From Acinetobacter sp. ANC 4169 (lineage in GTDB: Bacteria; Pseudomonadota; Gammaproteobacteria; Pseudomonadales; Moraxellaceae): a DNA stretch of 64,000 bases. A program made the translations under genes and the position numbers. The stretch is taken from positions 17,764 through 81,763 of the forward strand of contig NZ_NEGE01000001.1 in the NCBI RefSeq assembly GCF_002135355.1, written 5' to 3'. Of this stretch, positions 1-8,502 are shown piece after piece; the stretch's first letter is position 1, and each line of letters starts with the position of its first letter. The notes below the pieces were generated by a model, which saw nothing but the letters and a program-made list of their open reading frames with translations, was not told where the DNA came from and made no database searches.

Positions 1-1
1 C

Positions 2-823
2 TTTGATGTCTATTTAATCGAATGGGGTCGATATAACTATAAAGATCGCTTTCTCAATTTCATGTCATTTATTGACGATGCGATTCCGCATTGCATTGAC
101 CAGATACGTACACATTCCAATAGCGATCAAATTTCACTGCATGGCTGGAGTATGTCCGGTGTATTTGTCATGCTCTATTGTGCCCTGCATCATCCAAACC
201 ATGTTAAAAACCTAATTGTATTGGGTAGTCCGGTTGACAGTTATGCCTCGGGTCGTACAGGCAAACTGTTCCAGAAGGTCAACCAGCTGATTGCCAAAAA
301 TAAAGTCCTGCAAAACAAAATTTACTCAGGAACCGTACCCAAGCATCTGATTCATAGCCCTGGCATACTCAATTCACTGGGCTTTAAAATGATTGACCCT
401 ATAGGATGGATTCAGAGCCAAAAGCAGCTTTTGGCAAACCTGGATAATCCGCAGGCCTTGTATGAACATGCCACCATGGGCAATTTTCTGAACCGGATGA
501 TTGACTACCCAGGTGGCATCAATCAGGACATGATTTTTAATGTCTGGCTACAAAACCCGCTAAAAAACGGCGTTATTACCTTACAAGATAAGAATATCGA
601 ATTAAAAAATATAGAGTGCTCTTTATTGATAGGCGCGGGTCGTAGCGACCAGATCGTATCTAAAGAGGCAGTTAAGCCCTTAATTGAATTGACAAATAGC
701 CAGGATGTCACGTTTACTCTTATCCCGGGTGGTCATTTGGGCTTAATGTCCAGCCAGTCCAGTGCCAACGAGTTCTGGCCATTTATGACTACCTGGCTAA
801 AACAGAGATCGAGCAAAATATAA
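2..823 (+). CDS. PhaC-like alpha/beta hydrolase (5' end cut by window)
   Basis: The reading frame is open from the first bases of the window, and codons before the first ATG at 62 encode FDVYLIEWG, a motif typical of polyhydroxyalkanoate synthases (VYLIDWG). The visible 273 residues are therefore the C-terminal part of a longer protein. The nucleophile elbow reads HGWSMSG, so a Ser sits where true PHA synthases carry Cys. GAGRSDQIV supplies a candidate catalytic Asp and GGHLGLM the His near the C terminus. The fold and triad positions support an alpha/beta hydrolase of the PhaC-related family. Whether it polymerises hydroxyacyl-CoA or acts as an esterase cannot be told. The next gene starts 10 bp downstream with its own ribosome site, so the two may be cotranscribed. 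Confidence 0.75.
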   Translation, partial: FDVYLIEWGRYNYKDRFLNFMSFIDDAIPHCIDQIRTHSNSDQISLHGWSMSGVFVMLYCALHHPNHVKNLIVLGSPVDSYASGRTGKLFQKVNQLIAKNKVLQNKIYSGTVPKHLIHSPGILNSLGFKMIDPIGWIQSQKQLLANLDNPQALYEHATMGNFLNRMIDYPGGINQDMIFNVWLQNPLKNGVITLQDKNIELKNIECSLLIGAGRSDQIVSKEAVKPLIELTNSQDVTFTLIPGGHLGLMSSQSSANEFWPFMTTWLKQRSSKI

Positions 824-833
824 AGGATACATC

Positions 834-1706
834 ATGATTCAGTCAGTTGCATTTATCGGCTTAGGCGCAATGGGTTACCGTATGGCAGCACATTTACCTC
901 AACATTTCGATACGGTATATGTATGGAACCGCAATTTCGAAAAAGCCAAGCAACATGCAACTGAATATGGCACCCAAGCTGTAGAACTTGAGCAGGCTGT
1001 ACAGGCAGAGGTGATTTTTTCATGTTTACCAACCAGCAACGAAGTCGAAAACCTGATTGCAAATATCAACATCAAACCTGGTGCTATATGGGTCGATTGC
1101 ACCAGTGGTGTACCCGCATCAGCAAAAAAATTGAGCCAGCATTTAAAAGCACTTAATGTAGACTTTCTGGATGCGCCGGTGAGCGGCCAAACCATTGGTG
1201 CGGAAAAAGGCACGTTAACGGTAATGATTGGCGGTGAAGCCCGTGCTTTTGAAAAAGCCCTACCTGCAATTCAAGCCTTTGGCCAATTGATTAAACATGT
1301 CGGTGAATCAGGTGCAGGTTTCGCGGTTAAAGCAGTAAATAATATGTTATTGGCGGTAAATCTTTGTTCTGTTGCGGAAGGCTTTACCACCTTAAAAGCG
1401 CATGGCGTCAACCTGAATGAAGCTTTAGACTGCATTAATGCATCGAGTGGTAAAAGTGGCGTGACTGAAACTGTGTTGCCACAACGCGTTTTAAACCGCG
1501 AATTTCCACTGACCTTTGCCCTGCCGTTATTGGCTAAAGATACAGGGATTGCCCTGGATCTGGTTCGTGAGGCTAAACTGTCAGCTCCAGTAATTGCCTT
1601 AACCCAAAGTCTGATTCAGGCAGCCAGCAATTTAGCAGAAAAAGACAGTGACTTTTCTAGCGCTGTGAAAATGTATGAATCTTGGAGTAAAATTACACTT
1701 GAGTAA
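834..1706 (+). CDS. NAD(P)-dependent beta-hydroxyacid dehydrogenase (3-hydroxyisobutyrate dehydrogenase family)
   Basis: This 290-aa protein has the usual length of the MmsB/GlxR family, which oxidises 3-hydroxyisobutyrate, tartronate semialdehyde or related beta-hydroxyacids. The N terminus carries the dinucleotide-binding motif GLGAMGYRMAAHL. The substrate-binding signature DAPVSGQTIGAEKGTLTVM lies near residue 120. The catalytic Lys is probably that of GAGFAVKAVNNML, around residue 165. The start ATG follows a good ribosome site (AAAGGAT). It lies 10 bp after the PhaC-like gene, so the pair may share a transcript. The exact substrate cannot be inferred from sequence. Confidence 0.85.
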   Translation: MIQSVAFIGLGAMGYRMAAHLPQHFDTVYVWNRNFEKAKQHATEYGTQAVELEQAVQAEVIFSCLPTSNEVENLIANINIKPGAIWVDCTSGVPASAKKLSQHLKALNVDFLDAPVSGQTIGAEKGTLTVMIGGEARAFEKALPAIQAFGQLIKHVGESGAGFAVKAVNNMLLAVNLCSVAEGFTTLKAHGVNLNEALDCINASSGKSGVTETVLPQRVLNREFPLTFALPLLAKDTGIALDLVREAKLSAPVIALTQSLIQAASNLAEKDSDFSSAVKMYESWSKITLE

Positions 1707-1738
1707 TAACTCGCCATTGAATAATAATAAAGAAACCT

Positions 1739-1769
1739 AATATTGTGTAGAAGTGTTCTACACAATATT
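1739..1769. repeat. Perfect inverted repeat, 14-bp arms, 3-nt spacer
   Basis: Arms at 1739-1752 and 1756-1769 are exact reverse complements around the spacer GTG. The core is TTGTGTAGAA paired with TTCTACACAA. No T-run follows, so it is not a standard intrinsic terminator. It ends about 6 bp before the AGAGGA ribosome site of the small secreted-protein gene. It could be an operator or an RNA hairpin in the leader. Confidence 0.7.
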
Positions 1770-1787
1770 CCATTAGAGGAAACCCTC

Positions 1788-2057
1788 ATGACTAAGTTTA
1801 CTGTTGCAATGTTTGCTAGTTTTGCAACTTTTTTTGGGGCAACGGCATTTGCCGCGACGGCCGAGCAAGAATGTCAAAAATTGAAAAATGACCATGATGT
1901 CATTTATGCATCTAAAGGTTTTTGCTTTAAAGACCCTGAAGCCAAGGCAAAGTTTGGCAATGACAATTGCTATACAACTAAACCAAAATTTTCAGATAAA
2001 GAGCAACAACGACTTGACGCCATCAAAGATCGTCAGAAAGAATTGAACTGTAAATAA
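1788..2057 (+). CDS. Small secreted YARHG-domain-like protein
   Basis: The ATG at 1788 is preferred over an upstream in-frame start at 1743 because it has an AGAGGA ribosome site and begins directly with a signal peptide ([20 protein letters not shown], then FAATA). The mature part is about 65 residues with four Cys. It contains IYASKGFCF, then NDNCYTTKP and [10 protein letters not shown], which resembles the YARHG domain of secreted and periplasmic proteins. The family's role is not established, so no function is assigned. A perfect 31-bp palindrome lies just upstream and may regulate it. Confidence 0.75.
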   Translation: MTKFTVAMFASFATFFGATAFAATAEQECQKLKNDHDVIYASKGFCFKDPEAKAKFGNDNCYTTKPKFSDKEQQRLDAIKDRQKELNCK

Positions 2058-2089
2058 TTACAGCACTCAATCACTTTCAAGGATTAAAT

Positions 2090-2503
2090 ATGCTTTACGA
2101 TGATCAAAATATTTTTGCACGAATTATCCGCAATGAAATTCCTGCAATTAAAGTGTATGAAGACGATCAAGTTCTCGCTTTTATGGACATCATGCCACAA
2201 GCGGAAGGTCACACGCTGGTCATCCCTAAAACACCTGCGATAACGTTGCTGGATCTACCACCTGATGCTGCTGCTTACACAATTCAAATTGTGCAAAAAG
2301 TTGCTCAAGCGATGAAAATAGCACTTGATGTTCAAGGCATTGTACTGATGCAACTATCAGGTGCATCTGCGGGTCAAACGGTTCCGCATGTACATTTTCA
2401 CCTCATTCCAAGTTCAGTGCATGAACTTGGAAGACATGCCTTGCATATGGGGGATCAAGAAAAAATTAAAGCGCTGGCTGAAAAAATTAAAGCTGAACTT
2501 TAA
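2090..2503 (+). CDS. HIT family nucleotide hydrolase/transferase
   Basis: This 137-aa protein has the histidine triad near its C terminus in PHVHFHLIP (His-x-His-x-His). The N terminus ([19 protein letters not shown]) is typical of the Hint branch of the HIT family, which hydrolyses nucleoside phosphoramidates and similar AMP conjugates. The start ATG has an AAGGATT ribosome site. An intrinsic terminator follows closely, so this ends the transcript. The physiological substrate is unknown. Confidence 0.92.
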   Translation: MLYDDQNIFARIIRNEIPAIKVYEDDQVLAFMDIMPQAEGHTLVIPKTPAITLLDLPPDAAAYTIQIVQKVAQAMKIALDVQGIVLMQLSGASAGQTVPHVHFHLIPSSVHELGRHALHMGDQEKIKALAEKIKAEL

Positions 2504-2527
2504 AATTCACTAGAATTTTAACTTGTC

Positions 2528-2556
2528 AAAAATGGAGCTTATGCTCCATTTTTTTT
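2528..2556 (+). terminator. Intrinsic terminator after the HIT gene
   Basis: The stem AAAATGGAGC pairs with GCTCCATTTT around loop TTAT and is followed by a T-run. It lies 25 bp after the stop codon. Confidence 0.85.
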
Positions 2557-2646
2557 ATATCTGGGATTGTCTCACTTTATCTCATGGATTTTAAAAAAAA
2601 TAAGTAACTGAAAAATAATAAAAAATATTAATTCAAGCACTTTTCC

Positions 2647-2701
2647 TCGTCATAAAACTGTCATATAGCTTTCACTTCCCTGTCATAAAGTTTGCAGATA
2701 C
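2647..2701 (+). promoter_or_regulatory. Pho-box-like array: five consecutive 11-bp units upstream of the porin
   Basis: Five adjacent 11-bp units can be read: TCGTCATAAAA, CTGTCATATAG, CTTTCACTTCC, CTGTCATAAAG and TTTGCAGATAC. Two of them carry the exact PhoB half-site core CTGTCAT. PhoB boxes are direct repeats of a 7-bp CTGTCAT-like element every 11 bp, which is the arrangement seen here. The array ends 107 bp before the porin start codon. I infer phosphate-starvation control by PhoBR. The -10 box was not identified with confidence. Confidence 0.65.
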
Positions 2702-2808
2702 TGCTTAGCAAGTTGGTGAGCTTCTGTAACTTTTTGTACTTAGGCAAACTAAAAAGAAGTGTTAATTAAGGCGAATGCCATTTAGAACCGTGTTTTGGAG
2801 AAATCTCA

Positions 2809-3906
2809 ATGAAAAAACTGCTTCTCGCTGCTGTTGTAGCGGCTATGGGGACGAGTGCAGCACAAGCGGCACCAACATTGTACGGCAAGCTCAATGTAAC
2901 TTTAGATCAAATTGATAAGAATGGCTTCAAAGATGAAAGCGTCACTAAATTAAACTCTAACTCTTCACGTTTCGGTATTAAGGGTGAAGAAAAACTAACT
3001 GATAAATTATCTGCCGTTTATTTAGCAGAATGGGCAATTGCAACGGATGGTTCAGGTTCAGATGTAGACCTGAATGCACGTAACCGTTATATCGGGATCA
3101 AATCAGATGGTATCGCTACTTTAAAAGTAGGTAAATTCGATTCTTACTTTAAAACTGCTGCGGGCAATAACCAGGATATTTTTAACGACCACACTGAACT
3201 GGACATGACTTCAGTTTTAGCAGGTGAAGATCGTTTAAATAACGTGATTGGTTTTGAAATCGACAAAAAATTATTAGGTGGTTTAGGTTTCAACATCATG
3301 TTCCAGCAAGGTGAAGAATCTTCTACTGCAGACAGTGCGACAACAGGTTATCAAGGCAGCCGTGATGGTTTTGGTGATGGTGTTTCAACATCGCTGACTT
3401 ATGACAACAAAAATCTAGGCTTAGCTGCCGCTGTAGCAGGTAACTTTGGGGTTGCTTCTAAATATAGCGCTTATAGCTTATCTAACATTTATACAGATGC
3501 CATCCGTGTGACTGGCTCGGTAGATTTAACTAAAGCCGGTGTTGATGGTCTGGTTTTTGGTGCGCTTTGGCAGACAGCTCAACCTACTGACGATTCGGTA
3601 ACAACAACGACTGGCACACCTGCTGTGGTAACGTCGTATAAAGGCCTTCAAGAAGATGCTTATGGCCTCACCGCTGCTTATGTCATTCCATCTACACCGA
3701 TTAAGTTAAAAGCCGAATATATTTCTGCGACCACTCAATCTGATGGTCGTAATGACCGTAAACAAGACCTTTATGGCTTAGGAGCTGATTATCAAATTAA
3801 TAAACAAGCCCGTGTCTATGGTGTTGTGGGTCAACAGAAGCGTGACTGGTTAGCCCAAGATGATAAGAAAACTGTGATTGGCCTAGGTATGGAATATAAC
3901 TTCTAA
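2809..3906 (+). CDS. Outer-membrane porin
   Basis: The 365-aa precursor starts with a textbook signal peptide (MKKLLLAAVVAAMGTSAAQA) followed by APTLYGKLNVTLDQ, the typical first strand of gram-negative general porins. Alternating strand patterns continue throughout, and the protein ends in Phe (GLGMEYNF), as trimeric beta-barrels do. It presumably forms a 16-strand diffusion channel in the outer membrane. The upstream Pho-box-like array suggests induction on phosphate starvation, so anions or phosphorus compounds are plausible solutes. Solute selectivity itself cannot be read from the sequence. A strong terminator follows the stop codon. Confidence 0.9.
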   Translation: MKKLLLAAVVAAMGTSAAQAAPTLYGKLNVTLDQIDKNGFKDESVTKLNSNSSRFGIKGEEKLTDKLSAVYLAEWAIATDGSGSDVDLNARNRYIGIKSDGIATLKVGKFDSYFKTAAGNNQDIFNDHTELDMTSVLAGEDRLNNVIGFEIDKKLLGGLGFNIMFQQGEESSTADSATTGYQGSRDGFGDGVSTSLTYDNKNLGLAAAVAGNFGVASKYSAYSLSNIYTDAIRVTGSVDLTKAGVDGLVFGALWQTAQPTDDSVTTTTGTPAVVTSYKGLQEDAYGLTAAYVIPSTPIKLKAEYISATTQSDGRNDRKQDLYGLGADYQINKQARVYGVVGQQKRDWLAQDDKKTVIGLGMEYNF

Positions 3907-3920
3907 TTTAGGCATCCATA

Positions 3921-3952
3921 AAAAAAGACCGCTCTAAATGCGGTCTTTTTTC
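3921..3952 (+). terminator. Intrinsic terminator after the porin
   Basis: AAAAGACCGC pairs with GCGGTCTTTT around TCTAAAT and is followed by more T residues. It begins 15 bp after the stop. Confidence 0.9.
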
Positions 3953-4094
3953 TTTTCTAACTGAAAAATATATTGTCGACTTTGGCTGTCATCATTATTT
4001 TAAAATAGTTTATTCAGGATATTTAATTTGTAGCCACGAAATAAGAATGAACCTTATTTACCTTAATAAAAAAGACCATATAAAATAAATACAA

Positions 4095-4216
4095 CTGTTT
4101 TAGTTGGTTTAAAAAATAAATACCAGCATTTTAGTCAGATTTAATAATTTAAATATAAGTATTTTAGTCAGGATTTAAATTTATTAATACAAAGCATTTT
4201 AGTCAACTTTAAAATG
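4095..4216. repeat. Four phased TTTTAG-TCA repeats in the AT-rich cyd leader
   Basis: The 465-bp gap 3907-4372 is very AT-rich and holds, besides the porin terminator, four copies of a short motif. TTTTAG starts at 4098, 4129, 4162 and 4197, with spacings of 31, 33 and 35 bp (about three helical turns). The fullest copies read TATTTTAGTCAGGATT (4160-4175) and AAGCATTTTAGTCAACTTTA (4192-4211). The first of these is identical over 16 nt to the iscR promoter region at 49145-49160. The array lies 160-275 bp upstream of cydP. I see no gene in this gap. Confidence 0.6.
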
Positions 4217-4372
4217 ACTAAATTTTAGCTTATTTTTTAACACAACACCAAATTAAATTATTGTTTTAATTAACATAAATAATATATTTTTATTTTAACT
4301 GTTCAATCTATTTATTTTTAGTAATTTTTTGTTTAATAATATACATTATGTTTTAAAAATAGGCTTATTTGC

Positions 4373-4564
4373 ATGAGCTTAATACCCAAAGATTTCAATC
4401 AAAGATTAGTTCGTGAGATCGCAATCATTTTAATAATTAAGGTTGCTCTCTTGCTGACGATTAAACACATCTGGTTCGACGCCCCTACCATTCCTCAAAA
4501 TTTTGACAATCAAGTTGCCGAGCATATTGCTGGCAATCCTTCCCCAATCAAGGAGACACGTTGA
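4373..4564 (+). CDS. cydP: Cytochrome bd oxidase small subunit CydP
   Basis: This 63-aa protein has one transmembrane segment (about residues 16-32) after the motif FNQRLVREI and before IKHIWF. That pattern matches the CydP family of small proteins encoded just upstream of cydA in many proteobacteria. Its stop codon overlaps the cydA start in TGATG, so translation is probably coupled. The product should sit in the inner membrane with the quinol oxidase. Its exact role is not established. The start has only a weak ribosome site. Confidence 0.85.
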   Translation: MSLIPKDFNQRLVREIAIILIIKVALLLTIKHIWFDAPTIPQNFDNQVAEHIAGNPSPIKETR

Positions 4565-6150
4565 TGATTTCTGAAAGCGTGGTCGATCTCTCGCGGTTCC
4601 AATTTGCAATGACCGCGTTGTATCACTTTATATTTGTACCTCTTACTCTTGGTCTGGCTTTTATTCTTGCCATTATGGAAACCACTTATGTGATTTCCGG
4701 TAAAGAAATTTATAAAGACATGACCAAATTCTGGGGAAAACTTTTTGGTATTAACTTTGCCTTGGGTGTAACTACAGGCTTAACCATGGAGTTCCAGTTT
4801 GGTACAAACTGGGCGTATTACTCACACTACGTGGGTGATATTTTCGGTGCACCACTGGCTATTGAAGGATTAATGGCGTTTTTCTTGGAATCGACTTTTA
4901 TTGGTCTATTCTTCTTCGGCTGGGATCGACTTTCCAAAGTTCAGCATTTAGGCGTGACCTGGCTGGTTGCACTCGGTTCCAACATGTCGGCACTCTGGAT
5001 TTTAGTTGCCAATGGCTGGATGCAAAACCCCGTCGGTGCAGAGTTCAACTTTGAAACCATGCGTATGGAATTGGTTGACTTCGGTGCACTAATTTTTAAC
5101 CCGGTAGCTCAGGTTAAATTTGTCCACACTGTATCTTCAGGTTATGTGACTGGTGCAGTTTTCGTTTTAGCCATTTCCAGCTACTACTTGCTCAAAAAAC
5201 GTGATCTTCCTTTCGCACGCCGTTCTTTCGCGATCGCTGCAATTTTTGGCCTAGCTTCTACACTTTCAGTGATTCTGCTTGGCGATGAGTCAGGTTATGA
5301 ACTGGGTGATGTACAAAAAACCAAATTAGCTGCAATTGAAGCGGAATGGGAAACTCACCCGGCACCTGCGCCATTTACATTGTTTGGTATTCCAAATCAA
5401 CAGGAACAGCGTACTGACTATGCCATCAAAATTCCATATGTGATGGGTATTATTGCAACACGTTCTCTTGATAAAGAAGTAACTGGTCTGAAAGACCTGA
5501 TGATTCAACATGAGCTTCGTATCCGTAATGGTATGACTGCATATGGCGAACTTGAAAAACTTCGTGCAGGTGACCGTTCTCCAGCGCTTATGGCTTCTTT
5601 CAAAGAAAACCAAAAAGACTTGGGTTATGGCTTACTTCTTAAAAAATACACACCAAATGTCGTGGATGCTTCTGAAGCGCACATCAAAGCTGCAACTAAA
5701 GATACTATTCCTAACGTAACCGCATTGTTCTTCTCGTTCCGTGCCATGGTCGCTTCCGGTTTCTTGATGCTGCTTCTGTTTATCCTTGCAACTTATGCAG
5801 TGGCTAAACGCAATGCAGAAAACAAACCTTGGTTGCTTAAATTTGCACTTTACGGCCTGCCATTACCGTGGATTGCTACACAAACTGGCTGGTATGTGGC
5901 TGAAGGTGGTCGTCAGCCTTGGACAATTGGTGAAGTTTTACCAACACATCTCTCTGCTTCAAGCTTAAGCACTGGTGATATTTGGGGTTCAATCCTAGCA
6001 CTTGCAGCGTTCTATACAGTACTTCTGATTATCGAAATGTACTTGATGATCAAATTTGCTCGCTTAGGTCCAAGTTCTTTACATACTGGCAAATACCATT
6101 TTGAAAAAGCTGATGATCAAAACCACGCTGCTGCGGAGGCTCAATCATGA
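4564..6150 (+). CDS. cydA: Cytochrome bd ubiquinol oxidase subunit I
   Basis: CydA oxidises ubiquinol and carries the haems of the bd-type terminal oxidase in the inner membrane. The 528-aa length fits the family. The conserved haem-ligand His is in [13 protein letters not shown] (residue 21), and other invariant stretches include [10 protein letters not shown] and [14 protein letters not shown]. The region around residues 245-385 is the quinol-binding Q loop, of the long type seen in bd-I enzymes. The ATG at 4564 is chosen over a TTG one codon upstream because it overlaps the cydP stop and has an AAGGAGA ribosome site. It overlaps cydB by 4 bp. Confidence 0.97.
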   Translation: MISESVVDLSRFQFAMTALYHFIFVPLTLGLAFILAIMETTYVISGKEIYKDMTKFWGKLFGINFALGVTTGLTMEFQFGTNWAYYSHYVGDIFGAPLAIEGLMAFFLESTFIGLFFFGWDRLSKVQHLGVTWLVALGSNMSALWILVANGWMQNPVGAEFNFETMRMELVDFGALIFNPVAQVKFVHTVSSGYVTGAVFVLAISSYYLLKKRDLPFARRSFAIAAIFGLASTLSVILLGDESGYELGDVQKTKLAAIEAEWETHPAPAPFTLFGIPNQQEQRTDYAIKIPYVMGIIATRSLDKEVTGLKDLMIQHELRIRNGMTAYGELEKLRAGDRSPALMASFKENQKDLGYGLLLKKYTPNVVDASEAHIKAATKDTIPNVTALFFSFRAMVASGFLMLLLFILATYAVAKRNAENKPWLLKFALYGLPLPWIATQTGWYVAEGGRQPWTIGEVLPTHLSASSLSTGDIWGSILALAAFYTVLLIIEMYLMIKFARLGPSSLHTGKYHFEKADDQNHAAAEAQS

Positions 6151-7292
6151 TCGAATATGAATTACTCAAAATCATTTGGTGGGTTCTGGTTGGTGTATTA
6201 CTGATTGGCTTTGCCCTCACCGATGGCTTCGATATGGGCTCTATGGCAATCATGCCATTCGTGGGCAAAAACGATGAAGAACGTCGTGCCGCAATCAATA
6301 CCATTGCCCCACATTGGGACGGTAACCAGGTCTGGTTCATTACCGCAGGTGGTGCACTGTTTGCAGCATGGCCAATGGTCTATGCAACTGCATTCTCTGG
6401 CATGTACTGGGCACTGCTCTTAGTTCTCTTTGCATTATTCTTGCGTCCAGTTGGTTTTGACTACCGCTCTAAACTTGAAAACAAAAAATGGCGTACATCC
6501 TGGGACTGGGGTTTAGCTGTGGGTGGTGCAGTTCCTGCTTTAGTGTTCGGTGTTGCCTTCGGTAATATGTTCTTGGGCGTACCCTTCACTTTAGATGAAA
6601 CCGTACGTTCAACTTATACTGGCAGCTTCTTTGCACTACTTAATCCGTTCGCCATTGTTTGTGGTTTGGTCAGCTTATCTATGCTGTGCGCGCATGGTGG
6701 TGCCTGGTTGATGCTTCGTACAGATGGTGACTTACGTGCACGTTCTGCTAAAGCAACTCAATTGATGGGTGTTGTGTTCCTAGTTTGCTTCCTGGGTGCT
6801 GGCGCATGGTTATACTTCGGTGGAATTGAAGGTTATAGCCTAGCTCAACCATTTAATACCAATGGTGTTGCTAACCCGCTTGCCAAAGAAGTCATTACCA
6901 ATGCCAACCACGGCTGGATGAATAACTATTCAACTTATCCAATCACTAAAATTGCACCTATCGCTGGTATTTTAGGTGGATTGATTGTGGTGCTTGCTGC
7001 CGGTAAAGCTAAAGCAGGTTTAAGCTTCCTTGGTTCATCACTTGCTGTAATTGGTACTATTTTGACTGCCGGTTTTGCACTGTTCCCATTCCTTATGCCT
7101 TCAAGCATCAACCCTGTTGCAAGCTTGACCATGTGGGATGCAGTATCAAGTAAAAATACACTGACTGTAATGACTGTTGCAGCCTGTATTTTCGTGCCAA
7201 TCATTCTGTGCTACACCACTTGGTGTTACTACAAAATGTGGGGCGTTATTACCAACAAACACGTTCAGGAAAATTCACACAGCCTCTACTAA
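6147..7292 (+). CDS. cydB: Cytochrome bd ubiquinol oxidase subunit II
   Basis: CydB is the second large integral-membrane subunit of the bd oxidase. This 381-aa protein has the usual length. It shows the family N-terminal motif [20 protein letters not shown] and the conserved [11 protein letters not shown], with eight to nine hydrophobic segments. The start overlaps the cydA stop in ATGA, which indicates translational coupling. CydX follows 32 bp downstream. Confidence 0.97.
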   Translation: MIEYELLKIIWWVLVGVLLIGFALTDGFDMGSMAIMPFVGKNDEERRAAINTIAPHWDGNQVWFITAGGALFAAWPMVYATAFSGMYWALLLVLFALFLRPVGFDYRSKLENKKWRTSWDWGLAVGGAVPALVFGVAFGNMFLGVPFTLDETVRSTYTGSFFALLNPFAIVCGLVSLSMLCAHGGAWLMLRTDGDLRARSAKATQLMGVVFLVCFLGAGAWLYFGGIEGYSLAQPFNTNGVANPLAKEVITNANHGWMNNYSTYPITKIAPIAGILGGLIVVLAAGKAKAGLSFLGSSLAVIGTILTAGFALFPFLMPSSINPVASLTMWDAVSSKNTLTVMTVAACIFVPIILCYTTWCYYKMWGVITNKHVQENSHSLY

Positions 7293-7324
7293 GGCTGTGT
7301 TAGAAAAACTAGGAGTTATTCAAT

Positions 7325-7426
7325 ATGTGGTATTTTGCTTGGATTCTCGGGATTTTAATGGCGTGCTTTGCAGGCGTATTAAGTGCCCTTTATATCGAAC
7401 ATCATCAAGATTTAGATGAGGAATAA
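7325..7426 (+). CDS. cydX: Cytochrome bd small subunit CydX
   Basis: This short ORF encodes 33 residues beginning MWYFAWILGILMACFAGVLS, a perfect family match for CydX. CydX is the single-span subunit needed for stable, active bd oxidase. It has one transmembrane helix and an acidic tail (HHQDLDEE). It begins after a TAGGAG ribosome site, 32 bp after cydB and 3 bp before ybgE. It is too short for common gene-length cut-offs and is easily missed. Confidence 0.95.
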   Translation: MWYFAWILGILMACFAGVLSALYIEHHQDLDEE

Positions 7427-7429
7427 ACC

Positions 7430-7726
7430 ATGACAGAAATCGCAATGACAGCAGAAGAAAGCAAGCCAAATAAGTTTGTAATGGCCATTTCATTTTTGAT
7501 GGCATTGCCACTTGCTACCGTGCTATTAATTCACCCTGCACTCATGCTGGATGCCAATGGTCACTATAACCATAGTGCCTTGATGATGATCATGATCGGC
7601 ATTTCGGGTGGATTTATTTACGGCGTAGGATTTCTGCCCAAGTTTTGGCTGTGGAAATGGCTGTTTAGCCCATTTATCGCATGGCCATTGATGATCTGGG
7701 GTTATTACACCTGGTTCCTCACCTAA
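7430..7726 (+). CDS. ybgE: Cyd operon protein YbgE
   Basis: The 98-aa protein has about three hydrophobic segments and the YbgE-type motif FIYGVGFLPKFWLWKWLFSP followed by FIAWPLM. YbgE is encoded after cydX in many proteobacteria. Its role in bd-oxidase biogenesis or function is not settled. A start one methionine later (MTAEES) is possible. A strong terminator follows, which closes the cydPABX-ybgE operon. Confidence 0.88.
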   Translation: MTEIAMTAEESKPNKFVMAISFLMALPLATVLLIHPALMLDANGHYNHSALMMIMIGISGGFIYGVGFLPKFWLWKWLFSPFIAWPLMIWGYYTWFLT

Positions 7727-7741
7727 TATAATCTAAAAGTG

Positions 7742-7768
7742 AAAAGCCCGCATTTGTGGGCTTTTTTA
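7742..7768 (+). terminator. Intrinsic terminator of the cyd operon
   Basis: AAAAGCCC pairs with GGGCTTTT and is followed by a T-run, 15 bp after ybgE. It lies between convergent genes and may also serve the minus-strand gene at 7772. Confidence 0.85.
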
Positions 7769-7771
7769 TGT

Positions 7772-8446
7772 CTATTTATAACGCGCTAAAATCTTTTGTC
7801 GTTCTTCTTCTGATATATCTTCAGGTAACATAAAACATTCACGATACTTTTGAATAAAAACCTGAATAAGCTTTTGACGATCAGGCAAAGTATGCTTTAA
7901 ATAAATTTGTGCAACCATCATCGTTAAATTATTAGATTGCTTAATGACCATTTTTTTGTGTTCATTACTCAAGCCAAATGTATGACGCAAAAATGTTTGC
8001 TTCCCGCTATGTACAATTGAATTGAGATAATCTAAAGAGAACAACTTGAACTCTTCGAGTTGCGCAACAATATGCTTTATTTCCTGAATCTCCTTCAAAG
8101 CTTCAATCATTGGTGTTGCAGTAAAACGGCTAATACTTTTATGTTCTTTTAAAGTGAACTGCTCTATTGAATTCATCATATCCAACTCATTCACTTGCTC
8201 ATCCGTTGCTGCAAATAATATCCAATAAGCACGTACCAAAGATTCAAATTGTGTACGAAACAATGCAAGAGCTGATGTAAAAAGTTCAGCTTCTAACAAT
8301 GTTTTAACTGCTAATCCATGTTCAATCGATATATCGCAACATTGATATACCAAATCTAAACGCATCCCGCCATCTACAAATTCAGACTGGGATAACTCTT
8401 GATTTAATTCATTAACCATTCTCAGAGATTGTTCAAATAAATCCAT
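7772..8446 (-). CDS. Uncharacterised helical protein, DUF6988-like
   Basis: This 224-aa soluble protein is probably all-helical. Stretches such as LFTSALALFRTQFESLVRAY and SIVHSGKQTFLRHT resemble DUF6988 proteins, which look distantly HEPN-like. I recall this resemblance from pattern alone and did not test it. The start has a clear GGGGA ribosome site. It stands alone between the convergent cyd operon and the rodA terminator. No function is assigned. Confidence 0.75.
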   Translation of the reverse strand: MDLFEQSLRMVNELNQELSQSEFVDGGMRLDLVYQCCDISIEHGLAVKTLLEAELFTSALALFRTQFESLVRAYWILFAATDEQVNELDMMNSIEQFTLKEHKSISRFTATPMIEALKEIQEIKHIVAQLEEFKLFSLDYLNSIVHSGKQTFLRHTFGLSNEHKKMVIKQSNNLTMMVAQIYLKHTLPDRQKLIQVFIQKYRECFMLPEDISEEERQKILARYK

Positions 8447-8465
8447 TTATTTTCCCCAAAAAATA

Positions 8466-8494
8466 AAAAAGCCAGATCAAATCTAGCTTTTTAA
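8466..8494 (-). terminator. Intrinsic terminator of rodA
   Basis: Read on the minus strand, AAAAAGC...AGAT pairs with ATCT...GCTTTTT and a T-rich tract follows, directly after the rodA stop. The stem has one mismatch. Confidence 0.75.
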
Positions 8495-8502
8495 TATCAT
8501 CC

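Noticed and set aside
853..1213. Minus-strand ORFs inside the dehydrogenase gene
   Set aside because: They lie entirely within a well-supported plus-strand gene and have no ribosome site or family features, so they are frame shadows.
2504..2646. Possible small gene before the porin
   Set aside because: The region holds only the HIT terminator and AT-rich DNA; no frame has a start with a ribosome site.
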